DNA of 64,000 nt from Nonomuraea indica. GTDB taxonomy: Bacteria; Actinomycetota; Actinomycetes; Streptosporangiales; Streptosporangiaceae. Of the stretch, positions 24,955 through 32,458 are shown one piece after another. The stretch covers positions 111,895 through 175,894 of the forward strand of contig NZ_KZ559478.1 of assembly GCF_002850745.1 (NCBI RefSeq), written 5' to 3'. The position numbers and the translations under genes are program-made. Each line of letters starts with the position of its first letter. Position 1 is the stretch's first letter. The notes below the pieces were generated by a model. It saw only the letters and a list, made by a program, of their open reading frames with translations, was not told the DNA's origin and did no database searches.

Positions 24955-25848
24955 GTGGAGGCCGACAAGAGGGGGAAGCGGCGGGGCCGCCGGCCGATCG
25001 GGCCTGCCCCGGACGCTGGGGCGGTGGGCGCGTTCGCCGCGCGGTTGCTCCTGCTGAAGCAGGAGGCGGGCGACCCGTCGTACGCGGAGATGGCCTCCCG
25101 GCTCGGCGCGGCGGCCTCGAAGTCGTCCCTGGCCAGCGCGGCGCGCGGGCAGAGGTTACCGACCTGGGAGACGACGTGGGAGTTCGTCCGGGTGCTCGCG
25201 GTCGACCGGCTGGGGCGTGACGCCGGGGAGACCGAGCGCGAGTGGCGCGAGCTGTGGGAACGCGCCAGGACAGAGCCGGGCGACGGACCGGTCGACGGAC
25301 CGGTCGACGGGCCAGGCGACGGACCGGTCGACGGGCCGGCGGCGGTCGAGGGGGTGCCGAGGGCCGCGCGGCGCGGCCAGGTCCTCGCCTACGTCATGGC
25401 CTCGGTCGCGGTCGTCACAGCCAGCGTCACCGTGCTCTATCTCGCCCTGCGGGAGGACCGCCGCGTGACCCCGCCCTCGCCCGCCCCCACGGCGAGCGTC
25501 ATCCCGAGGGACGATTCGGAGTTCCTCGGTGACGTCACCTTTCCGGACGGCTCGAAAGTCCGGACGAATGCCACGTTCACCAAGACCTGGCGGGTGCGCA
25601 ACACCGGGACCATCCCCTGGGAAGGCCGGCTGTTGGCGCGCGTCAATGCCGATCCCTGCAAGTCACCCGAGACGGTCGTCATTCCGCCGACCGCGCCCGG
25701 CCAGACGGTGGATCTCTCGGTCCGGGTCCGCGCTCCCGGCAAACCCGGCAAGTGCCGTATCTACTACAAGATGACCGACGCGCAGGGCAGGGTGCTGTTC
25801 CCGCTCAAGCGCCCGGTGTTCCTGGACATCCGAGTCGTGGACCCCTGA
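24955..25848 (+). CDS. membrane-anchored HTH protein with NBR1-like Ig domain
   Basis: 297 residues. Residues 15-105 form an XRE-like helix-turn-helix region (LKQEAGDPSYAEMASRLG...SLASAARGQRLPTWETTWEF). A low-complexity GDGPVDGP linker from a 12-bp repeat and a single membrane helix (LAYVMASVAVVTASVTVLYL, about residues 140-160) follow. The extracytoplasmic part (about 180-297) looks like the Ig-like domain of next-to-BRCA1 proteins (FTKTWRVRNTGTIPWEGRLL...VIPPTAPGQTVDLSVRVRAP). Similar fusions occur widely in actinomycetes; the function is not established. It may carry a cell-surface signal to DNA, but that is inference. GGAAGG upstream supports GTG 24955. No partner gene. Confidence 0.8.
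   Translation: MEADKRGKRRGRRPIGPAPDAGAVGAFAARLLLLKQEAGDPSYAEMASRLGAAASKSSLASAARGQRLPTWETTWEFVRVLAVDRLGRDAGETEREWRELWERARTEPGDGPVDGPVDGPGDGPVDGPAAVEGVPRAARRGQVLAYVMASVAVVTASVTVLYLALREDRRVTPPSPAPTASVIPRDDSEFLGDVTFPDGSKVRTNATFTKTWRVRNTGTIPWEGRLLARVNADPCKSPETVVIPPTAPGQTVDLSVRVRAPGKPGKCRIYYKMTDAQGRVLFPLKRPVFLDIRVVDP
25280..25338 (+). repeat. 12-bp in-frame repeat coding GDGPVDGP linker
   Basis: About five copies of GACGGACCGGTC and variants encode the Gly-Asp-Gly-Pro-Val linker between the HTH part and the membrane helix. Copies are near identical, suggesting recent slippage. Confidence 0.75.
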
Positions 25849-26000
25849 CCTGCGGCTTCATTTGTCCAACAGGTCTTGGACGTCCTCTGGACGGACATCC
25901 CCTGTCGGGGCGGCGGGCCCGCTGCCACGATGGCGGAGTCCCGGCGCACGCCGTTTCCTGCCACGGCGTGCGCCGATTCGCCAACGAAAGGGAATGCACA

Positions 26001-26348
26001 GTGACCAAGGTGACCCGCGCACTGACGATCGCGGCCGGCACGGTATCCGTGCTGATGACGATCGGCGGTGGCATGGCGCAGGCCGCCGTTTCGACGGCGT
26101 CCACCCAGACCGCCGCGAGGGTCGTCTGCAACGCCCCCGGGACCGGCAACACCACCGTCTGGGGGAAGTGCTGGAACAACGGCAACAAGACCGGGAAAGC
26201 GCGCCTGGTGTACTGGTGCAAGAACATGATCGGCAACGGTTCCAAGCAGCACAGCACCGGCTGGAAGAGCGTCAAGCCCGGCAAGACGGTGAAGTTCGTG
26301 GGCGAGTGCACGTTCAAGGCCCGCAACCCCGCCTTCCACATCGGCTGA
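26001..26348 (+). CDS. small secreted Cys-containing protein, unknown function
   Basis: 115 residues. The signal peptide MTKVTRALTIAAGTVSVLMT... ends near AQA-AV (about residue 28). The mature part has four Cys (VVCNAPGTG, WGKCWNNGNKTGKA, VYWCKNMIGNG, FVGECTFKARNP), probably two disulfides, and many Lys/Gly/Asn/Trp residues. This is a basic beta-rich exported protein. GTG 26001 follows AAAGGGA. The strand stops before an exceptionally strong terminator. The family is not recognised; it could be an extracellular binding or inhibitory protein. Confidence 0.75.
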   Translation: MTKVTRALTIAAGTVSVLMTIGGGMAQAAVSTASTQTAARVVCNAPGTGNTTVWGKCWNNGNKTGKARLVYWCKNMIGNGSKQHSTGWKSVKPGKTVKFVGECTFKARNPAFHIG

Positions 26349-26413
26349 CCCGCCCGGTCCGCCCCCATACCTCCGCACGAGACCGAAGCCGGCGCGACCG
26401 CCGGCCCCTCCCC

Positions 26414-26466
26414 CACATGCACCATCCCTGCCCGGACGGGGGCGCCGGGCAGGGATGGTGCATGTG
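26414..26466 (+). terminator. 22-bp perfect-stem intrinsic terminator
   Basis: The segment 26414-26435 is exactly complementary to 26445-26466 with a 9-base loop, and a short T run (26470-26473) follows. It begins about 65 bases after the small secreted protein's stop. Stems of this length and perfection are unusual in the window. Confidence 0.85.
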
Positions 26467-26530
26467 CCGTTTTCCCGGCTTTCACGAAACACGATGAAAC
26501 ACCACGCCATAGCCGGACATCTGCTCAGGT

Positions 26531-27109
26531 GTGTCCAATCACCCAGAAGAAGATGACATGTGGCCACCTGGGGCGGAGCGGCGTTTCGAGGAGCTCTACC
26601 TGGCGCACTACCCGGCCGTCGCCGCCTACGTCAGGCGGCGGACCGACGCGCCGGACGACACCGCCGACGTGATCGCCGAGACGTTCACGACGGCCTGGCG
26701 CCGCCTGGACGACATCCCCGCCGGAGACCAGGCCCGGTTGTGGCTCTATGGCGTGGCCCGGCGTACCCTCGCCAACCATTTCCGCTCCGAGGAGCGCCGC
26801 TCCGCGCTGGCCGCACGGCTGCGTGAAGAGCTGGCCACCTCGGCGCGGCCGGTCGCCGAGGGCGAGCGGGACGCCGCCCGCCAGGCGTTCCGGCGGCTCT
26901 CGCCGGACGACAGGGAGCTCCTGTCGCTGGTCGGCTGGGAGGGTCTGACCACTCCGGAGATCGCCCAGGTGCTCGGCTGCTCGCGCGGCGCGGTGCGCCT
27001 GCGCCTCCACCGGGCCCGCAAGCGGCTCGCCCGGGCACTGGCCGCCAGTGACCTCGACCTCACCACGTACGGCCTGCGCGCCGTGGCTCTCGCGGAGGGA
27101 AGCCCGTGA
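26531..27109 (+). CDS. ECF-type RNA polymerase sigma factor
   Basis: 192 residues. Region 2: RFEELYLAHYPAVAAYVRRR...DVIAETFTTAWRRLDDIP. Region 4: AFRRLSPDDRELLSLVGWEG and the helix-turn-helix TTPEIAQVLGCSRGAVRLRLHRARKRL. GTG 26531 is the longest start; ATG 26558, which follows AGAAGAAG at 26543-26550, is an equally good start nine codons later. The stop overlaps the next gene (GTGA), again a sigma factor coupled to a membrane partner. Confidence 0.9.
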   Translation: MSNHPEEDDMWPPGAERRFEELYLAHYPAVAAYVRRRTDAPDDTADVIAETFTTAWRRLDDIPAGDQARLWLYGVARRTLANHFRSEERRSALAARLREELATSARPVAEGERDAARQAFRRLSPDDRELLSLVGWEGLTTPEIAQVLGCSRGAVRLRLHRARKRLARALAASDLDLTTYGLRAVALAEGSP

Positions 27110-27969
27110 ACACCGACATCGACCGCGTCGTCGCCCATCTCGCCCCGGACCCGGGCCCCGGCATGACCGAGGGGGCCCACGCGCTGATGCGCGAGATCAT
27201 CACGACCCGGCCCGGCCCCCAGGCCCGGCCCGCGCGCAGGACACGGCCGGTGCTGCGCCTGGCGCTGCCGGGAGTCGCCCTCGCCACGGCCGCGTTCGTG
27301 GCGCTGAGCTGGCTGCTGCCGACGGGCCTCGGCTTCGGCCCCCGCCCCGCGGCGGCGCTCGACATCAGGCAGGAGGACGGCTACTACGTCGTCGAGGTCA
27401 AGGACGTGCACGCCGACCCGGACCGCTACGAGGAACAGCTCCGGGCGGCGGGCCTGGAGGTGACGCTCCGGGTCGTCCCCGCGACTCCTTCGTTCGTGGG
27501 CACCATCATCCCCACCTCGTCCACCGAGAAGCGGTACCTCGACGAGATCAGGACCATCGACCAGCCAGGCGAGTGCGCCAAGCTGGGCGGCTGCCCGATC
27601 GGGATGAGGATCCCCGTCGGCTTCGAGGGACCGGCCCAGATCACCCTCGGGCGCGAGGCCAGGGCCGGGGAGCAGTACGACATCTTCGCCTCGATCGACG
27701 TCCTCGGCGAGCCCCTGCACTGCGTGCCGTTCCGTGGCAGGACCGTGGCCGAGGTGCGGGAACTCCTGGCGCGACGCGGGCTGACCGTCCACTCGTTCAC
27801 GGACACGAACTCGTACATCGACGCGGCGGACGCGACGAAGACCTCGGTGCCGGACTCCTGGTACGTCAACGGGGGGCACCTGGAGGAGCCGGGGAAGGCG
27901 AGCCTCGTCGTGAGCGAGGAGCCCGACGCCGGGGGCCTCCGCAACTGCGCCACTCCCCAGGGCTCCTGA
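27106..27969 (+). CDS. membrane protein with PASTA-like domain, probable sigma-factor partner
   Basis: 287 residues. A cytoplasmic N-terminus of about 50 residues (TDIDRVVAHLAPDPGPGMTE) leads to one membrane helix (LALPGVALATAAFVALSWLL). The outer domain includes GYYVVEVKDVHADPDRYEEQ and, near the C-terminus, a PASTA-like unit (CVPFRGRTVAEVRELLARRGLTV). No zinc anti-sigma signature is seen. The GTG overlaps the sigma stop by four bases. The cytoplasmic part may tether the sigma factor and the PASTA-like part may sense cell-wall fragments; both are inference from architecture. Confidence 0.75.
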   Translation: MNTDIDRVVAHLAPDPGPGMTEGAHALMREIITTRPGPQARPARRTRPVLRLALPGVALATAAFVALSWLLPTGLGFGPRPAAALDIRQEDGYYVVEVKDVHADPDRYEEQLRAAGLEVTLRVVPATPSFVGTIIPTSSTEKRYLDEIRTIDQPGECAKLGGCPIGMRIPVGFEGPAQITLGREARAGEQYDIFASIDVLGEPLHCVPFRGRTVAEVRELLARRGLTVHSFTDTNSYIDAADATKTSVPDSWYVNGGHLEEPGKASLVVSEEPDAGGLRNCATPQGS

Positions 27970-27981
27970 GCCCGCCTCGGG

Positions 27982-30009
27982 TCAGGCGCGGGCCCGCTCC
28001 ACGGCGGCGCGGAAGCGGGCGTACCTGTCGAGTTCGTCCTCCACGGGCCGCAGGACGTGGTCGGCGGCGACCTCGTCGATGGCCGCGCGCAGGGCCCTGG
28101 CCGTCCGGCGGGCGCGGCGGCGGCCGCCCGCCCAGGCGGCGAACCGGGCCAGCAGGGCGAGCAGCACCCCGGCCAGCGCACCGCCCACGAGAAGCACGGT
28201 CGGCCACGGCACCTCGCCCAGGGTGGGCACCGGCGGCTCCGGCAGCTGCAGGTAGTCCAGCCCGAACAGCGCCCCCAGCCAGACCACCCCGGCCATCATG
28301 GCCATGAAGATCATCCACTGGAGCCCGCCGACGGCTTTCCACCAGCGGGGCCGTCTGGTGGCCCGGGAGGAGGTGGCGCCGACGGCCCGGTCCACCGCGT
28401 CGGCCAGCTCGCGCGACCGGGCGCGGGCCGCCTGCCGCACCGCCGCCGCCCACGGGCCCGGCATCCCGCTCGCCGCCGCGTCGCCGACGTCCCTGATCGC
28501 CGTGTCCACCTGCGCCTGCTGGACGACCGACGCGGCAGGTACGGAGGTACGCCCGACGGCCTGGCCGTCCGGGCCCGCGCCCGTCCCCTCCGCGGCGCCG
28601 CCGGCGGGGAGCGGAGCGGCGCCGATGCGGAGCCTGCGCAACGGGTCCGGCCTCAGCCGGCGCACCCACCGGGTGACCGGCCAGCCGGTGGCCACCACGG
28701 CCCGGTGCCGGTGCCCCTTGGCCACGGCCTCCAGCACGACGGGCACTCCGGCCGCCTGCTCCAGCGCCGCCGTGAGCCGCCGCCCCAGCCGCGCCGAGAC
28801 GTCATCGGCCCCGGCCTCGGGCAGTGGGGCCGCCCGCACGGCCTCCCGCCCCGCCGCCAGCACCGGGACCGCCGTCCCCGCCCGCGGCGTGGAAGGCCCT
28901 TCGACGGCCTCCCCCTCCCGGGCCGCCCCCTCCGTGGCCTCGGCCCGCGACGAGCGGGAGACGTCCCGGGTCGCCTCGGCCGTAGCGGGGGCGAGATGGC
29001 CGTTCTCCGCTGCCGGACCCGCCTGGCGTGCCAGGCCCGCCGGGCTCGCTGGGCTCGCGGGGTGGGTGGAGGCGGTGGCGAGCAGGTCGGCGGCCGTGGT
29101 CACGTCGGCCGAGAGGCGGGCGCTCCACGAACGGCGGTCCGCGACGCGGCTTCCGAGCAGGGACCGCAGGTCGTCCAGACCGGTCCCGGTGCGGGCGGAG
29201 GCGGCGAGGACGGGGACGCCGCGCAGGCCGTCCTCGTCGAGGAGGCGGCGCAGGTCGCGCAGGCAGCGGTCCACGGCGGCGGGCGGGAGGCGGTCGACCT
29301 GGTTGAGCACCACGACCATGACGTCGCGGTGGGCGGCCAGCGGGCGCAGGTATCGCTCGTGCAGGGCCGCGTCGGCGTACTTCTGCGGGTCCACCACCCA
29401 CACCAGCAGGTCCACCAGCTCCACGAGCCGGTCCACCTCCAGCCGGTGGGCGAGCTGGATCGAGTCGTGGTCCGGGAGGTCCAGCAGGATAAGTCCGGAA
29501 AAATCGGGACTGACGTCGGCCGCCGGATGCCGCCCGAAGACGTCCAACCAGTCGAGCAGCGGCCCCGCGCCCCCACCCCCGCCCGCGCCGCCTCCGCCGT
29601 CCGCGCCATCCCTGGCCGCGCCCTCCCCGACCGCGCCCTCCCCAAGCGCGCCCTCCCTGGCCGCGCCGTCCCCGACCGCGCCACCCACGTCGGCGCCGCC
29701 CCGGGCCGCGCCCTCCCAGACCACGGCCTGGGCCGCCGACGTCGTGGGCCTGGTGACACCCACCGCGGCCACGTCCTTGCCCGCCAGCGCGTTGAACAGC
29801 GACGACTTGCCGCTCCCCGTGGCCCCCGCCAGCGCCGCCACCGTGTGCTCGACCGAGAGGCCGCGGCGCGCCCCGGCGCGTTCGGCCACCGCCCGCGCGC
29901 CGGTCACCGCCTCACCCGGCAGCCGTCCCTCCGCCAGCGTGACGGCCTCCGCCAAAGCCTCCAGCCGCGAGTCCAGCGACGGTCCCTCCTTGCGGCGCAG
30001 CAGCTTCAC
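27982..30009 (-). CDS. dynamin-like / YfjP-type GTPase, second of a pair
   Basis: 675 residues. G1 LAGATGSGKSSLFNALAG (residues 61-78), G2 VTRPTTSAAQ, G3 LLDLPDHDSI and G4 VVVLNQVDRLPP are present. Between G2 and G3 lies a Gly/Ala/Asp/Glu-rich insert of about 45 residues from a 15-bp tandem repeat. A variable middle region is followed by two membrane helices near the C-terminus (WMIFMAMMAGVVWLGALFGL and VLLVGGALAGVLLALLARF). GTG 30009 overlaps the stop of the first GTPase gene (GTGA). The pair resembles DynA/DynB of Streptomyces, which stabilise division septa; that assignment is by architecture. Confidence 0.85.
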   Translation of the reverse strand: MKLLRRKEGPSLDSRLEALAEAVTLAEGRLPGEAVTGARAVAERAGARRGLSVEHTVAALAGATGSGKSSLFNALAGKDVAAVGVTRPTTSAAQAVVWEGAARGGADVGGAVGDGAAREGALGEGAVGEGAARDGADGGGGAGGGGGAGPLLDWLDVFGRHPAADVSPDFSGLILLDLPDHDSIQLAHRLEVDRLVELVDLLVWVVDPQKYADAALHERYLRPLAAHRDVMVVVLNQVDRLPPAAVDRCLRDLRRLLDEDGLRGVPVLAASARTGTGLDDLRSLLGSRVADRRSWSARLSADVTTAADLLATASTHPASPASPAGLARQAGPAAENGHLAPATAEATRDVSRSSRAEATEGAAREGEAVEGPSTPRAGTAVPVLAAGREAVRAAPLPEAGADDVSARLGRRLTAALEQAAGVPVVLEAVAKGHRHRAVVATGWPVTRWVRRLRPDPLRRLRIGAAPLPAGGAAEGTGAGPDGQAVGRTSVPAASVVQQAQVDTAIRDVGDAAASGMPGPWAAAVRQAARARSRELADAVDRAVGATSSRATRRPRWWKAVGGLQWMIFMAMMAGVVWLGALFGLDYLQLPEPPVPTLGEVPWPTVLLVGGALAGVLLALLARFAAWAGGRRRARRTARALRAAIDEVAADHVLRPVEDELDRYARFRAAVERARA
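29570..29720 (-). repeat. 15-bp tandem repeat inside the GTPase domain
   Basis: Degenerate 15-base units related to GCCCTCCCCGACCGC (plus strand) encode GDGAAREGALGEGAVGEGAA-type repeats and a poly-Gly run. They expand the loop between the G2 and G3 motifs. Confidence 0.7.
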
Positions 30010-31727
30010 GACCCCTCCGTAGCCGCGCCGGCCGGCAGCTCCCTCTGGTGCTCGCGCACCGAGTGGGCCGCCGCCAGCAGCTCGTCGGCCGTGCCGGCCC
30101 GCGGCTCGACCGCCTCCAGCAGCGTCTCGTACCGCGCCGCCTCCTCGTCCATCAACCTCCGGACCCGCTCCCGCAGATCCTCCCGGGCCCGCACCGTCAG
30201 CGTCCGCACCGCCTGGTCGCCGAAGATCGCCTCCAGCAGTTTCTGCGACAGCACGCTCGTCCCCCCGGCGATGCCCACCTCGATCCCGGTCAGCCCGCCG
30301 GTCGAGGCGAAGACGGCCAGCATGAGCAGCAGCCCCGCCCCGTTCACCCCGAAGGACGCCACGCGCGCCGTGGTGCGCCGCTCCCCGCCTTCCTGACGTA
30401 CGAGGTCGAGGACGAACTCCTGCCAGCCCCGCACCGCCGCCTCGGCCCGCTTGGCCAGGTCGGGCGAGGCCCGGCCGAGCCGGGCGGCGTCCACGGCGCC
30501 GAGGCGGTCGAGCAGCCCCGGACCGCCGGGCGCGGCCGACCAGCCGTCGAGGCAGCGCTCGGCGGCGGCGTCGGCCGCTCCCCTGATCAGCGTCTCGACG
30601 CCGCTCTCCAGCGCGTCACGCAGCTCGGCCGCGGGCTGCCGCCCGGTGAAGAACCCGACGACCCGGTCACGCAGCCATCCCACCCGGCTCTCCAGCGACC
30701 GCATCAGGTCGCCGGTGCCGATGAAGTCCTGCCAGCGGGCCAGCACCTCGCCCCGCAGCAGCGACCCGTCGCGCATGCCCTCGTCGAAGTCGGCCAGCGC
30801 CCCCGCGTAGGCGCGGTCGACGATGGAGCGCAGCCCGTCGAAGCCGGCCCGCTGCCGCTCCACCGCCGCGGCCAGCTCGGGCACCCGGCCGGCCAGGCTG
30901 TCGAGCGCGCCGGACAGCGTCTGCCGCACCACGCGGGCCCGTTCGGCGGCGTCGGCGGCGAGCCCGGTCAGCCACCGCGTGATGGGTTCGACCAGGGCGG
31001 CGGGCAGGCGCGCCCGCTCGGACGGCAGCACGGCCTCCGGCACGGTGAACAGGCGGGTGCCGTCGAGGCGGTTGGCGACGAGCAGGCGTTCGAGGTCGCG
31101 GGTGACCGGGTCGAGGGCCTCGGCCGGCACCCGGTCGAGCACCACGGCCAGCGCCGTGCTGCGCTCGCGGGCCGAGCGCAGGAAGCTCCACGGCACCTCG
31201 TCGGCGTACCGGGAGGCGGTGGTGACGAACAGCCACAGGTCGGCGGCGGCGAGGAGCTGCGCGGCGAGCTCCCGGTTGGCGGTGACGACCGAGTCGATGT
31301 CGGGCGCGTCGAGCAGCGCGAGGCCGGGGCCGAGCGCGTCGGAGGTCACCACGCGCAGGGCTCCGGCCGAGCCGCCGCTCGTACGGGACAGGCCGGGCAG
31401 CACGTTGGGCCCCATGAACCAGTCGAGGTCGGCCGGGCTGGCCACCAGCGTGGGCACCAGCGTGGTCGGCCGCAGCACCCCCGGCTCGGTCACGTCGGCG
31501 CCGACCAGCGAGTTGACCAGCGTGGACTTGCCCGCGCCGGTGGAGCCGCCCACCACGGCCAGCAGCGGCGCGTCGATCGCCCGCAGCCGCGGCAGGAGGT
31601 AGTCGTCGAGCTGCCCGGTGATCTCCCGGTGCGTGCGGCGGTCGTCCTCCACCGCTCCGATGGCGAGCGGGAACAGCTCGCCGTCGAGCCGGCGGCGCAA
31701 CCCCTCCAGCGCTCCCAACAGGTCCAT
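30006..31727 (-). CDS. dynamin-like GTPase, first of a pair
   Basis: 573 residues. G1 is VVGGSTGAGKSTLVNSLVG (P-loop residues 60-68), with RPTTLVPTLV as the G2 region and LLDAPDIDSV as G3. The G4 position reads AVVLDRVPAE instead of the usual N-K-x-D, so guanine specificity may be relaxed. A helical region and a hydrophobic pair (NGAGLLLMLAVFASTGGLTG, then GIAGGTSVLSQKLLEAIFG) suit membrane insertion. It starts 9 bases after the stop of the upstream response-regulator gene and overlaps the second GTPase, so all three are probably cotranscribed. Proposed role: membrane remodelling at septa, as for DynA/DynB. Confidence 0.83.
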   Translation of the reverse strand: MDLLGALEGLRRRLDGELFPLAIGAVEDDRRTHREITGQLDDYLLPRLRAIDAPLLAVVGGSTGAGKSTLVNSLVGADVTEPGVLRPTTLVPTLVASPADLDWFMGPNVLPGLSRTSGGSAGALRVVTSDALGPGLALLDAPDIDSVVTANRELAAQLLAAADLWLFVTTASRYADEVPWSFLRSARERSTALAVVLDRVPAEALDPVTRDLERLLVANRLDGTRLFTVPEAVLPSERARLPAALVEPITRWLTGLAADAAERARVVRQTLSGALDSLAGRVPELAAAVERQRAGFDGLRSIVDRAYAGALADFDEGMRDGSLLRGEVLARWQDFIGTGDLMRSLESRVGWLRDRVVGFFTGRQPAAELRDALESGVETLIRGAADAAAERCLDGWSAAPGGPGLLDRLGAVDAARLGRASPDLAKRAEAAVRGWQEFVLDLVRQEGGERRTTARVASFGVNGAGLLLMLAVFASTGGLTGIEVGIAGGTSVLSQKLLEAIFGDQAVRTLTVRAREDLRERVRRLMDEEAARYETLLEAVEPRAGTADELLAAAHSVREHQRELPAGAATEGS

Positions 31728-31736
31728 GCACTGTAG

Positions 31737-32417
31737 TTAGCCCGCAGGCGGCTCCCTAAGCACATATCCGACACTCCGTAGCGTGTGGATCAGCCGGGGC
31801 TCGCTCGCGTCGACCTTGCGCCGCAGGTAGGAGACGTACGACTCGACCACACCGGCGTCTCCGCCGAAGTCGTAGTTCCACACGTGGTCGAGGATCTGCG
31901 CCTTGGACAGCACCCGCCCGGCGTTGGCCATGAAGTAGTGCAGCAGCTTGTACTCGGTGGGTGACAGCCGCACCGGACGGCCGGCCCGCCACACCTCGCG
32001 CGCGTCCTCGTCGAGCTCGAGGTCGGCAACCCGCAGCCGGCTGGCGGGCGAGCCCTCCCCACGGGTACGGCGCAGCACCGCGCGGATCCTGGCCTGCACC
32101 TCTTCGAGGCTGAACGGCTTGGTCACGTAGTCGTCGCCCACGCCCAGCCCGTGGATCTTGTCCTCGGTGGCGTCGCGGGCGGTCAGGAACAGCACGGGGG
32201 CGGCGATCCGCCTGGCCACCTCGAACCCGTCGAGGTCGGGCAGCATCACGTCGAGCACCACCAAGTCGGGCGAGGCCCGCTCGGCCACCTCGACGGCCTC
32301 GTACCCGTCGGCGGCGGTGAGCACCTCGAACCCGGAGAAGCGCAGGCTGGCGGAGAGCAGGTCCCGGATGCTGGGCTCGTCGTCCACCACCATGATCAAC
32401 GCCTCGGGTTTAGTCAC
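31737..32417 (-). CDS. OmpR-family response regulator with shortened receiver domain
   Basis: 226 residues. Receiver: VVDDEPSIRDLLSASLRFSG, phospho-acceptor Asp56 in LVVLDVMLPDLDG, Thr79 in LFLTARD and Lys100 in YVTKPF. Spacing Asp-Thr is 23 and Thr-Lys is 21, against 28 and 22 in the related regulator at 33883-34575: five residues are missing between helix alpha-3 and strand beta-4, and one Gly is lost in GLGVGDDYV. The C-terminal winged helix (LSPTEYKLLHYFMANAGRVL...GDAGVVESYVSYLRRKVD) is normal. GTG 32417 is used, 41 bases after the kinase stop. It may work without normal phosphorylation. Confidence 0.9.
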   Translation of the reverse strand: MTKPEALIMVVDDEPSIRDLLSASLRFSGFEVLTAADGYEAVEVAERASPDLVVLDVMLPDLDGFEVARRIAAPVLFLTARDATEDKIHGLGVGDDYVTKPFSLEEVQARIRAVLRRTRGEGSPASRLRVADLELDEDAREVWRAGRPVRLSPTEYKLLHYFMANAGRVLSKAQILDHVWNYDFGGDAGVVESYVSYLRRKVDASEPRLIHTLRSVGYVLREPPAG

Positions 32418-32458
32418 CTACCCAGCGTGACGCAGCCACCTGAGTACAAGCTGAAGGC

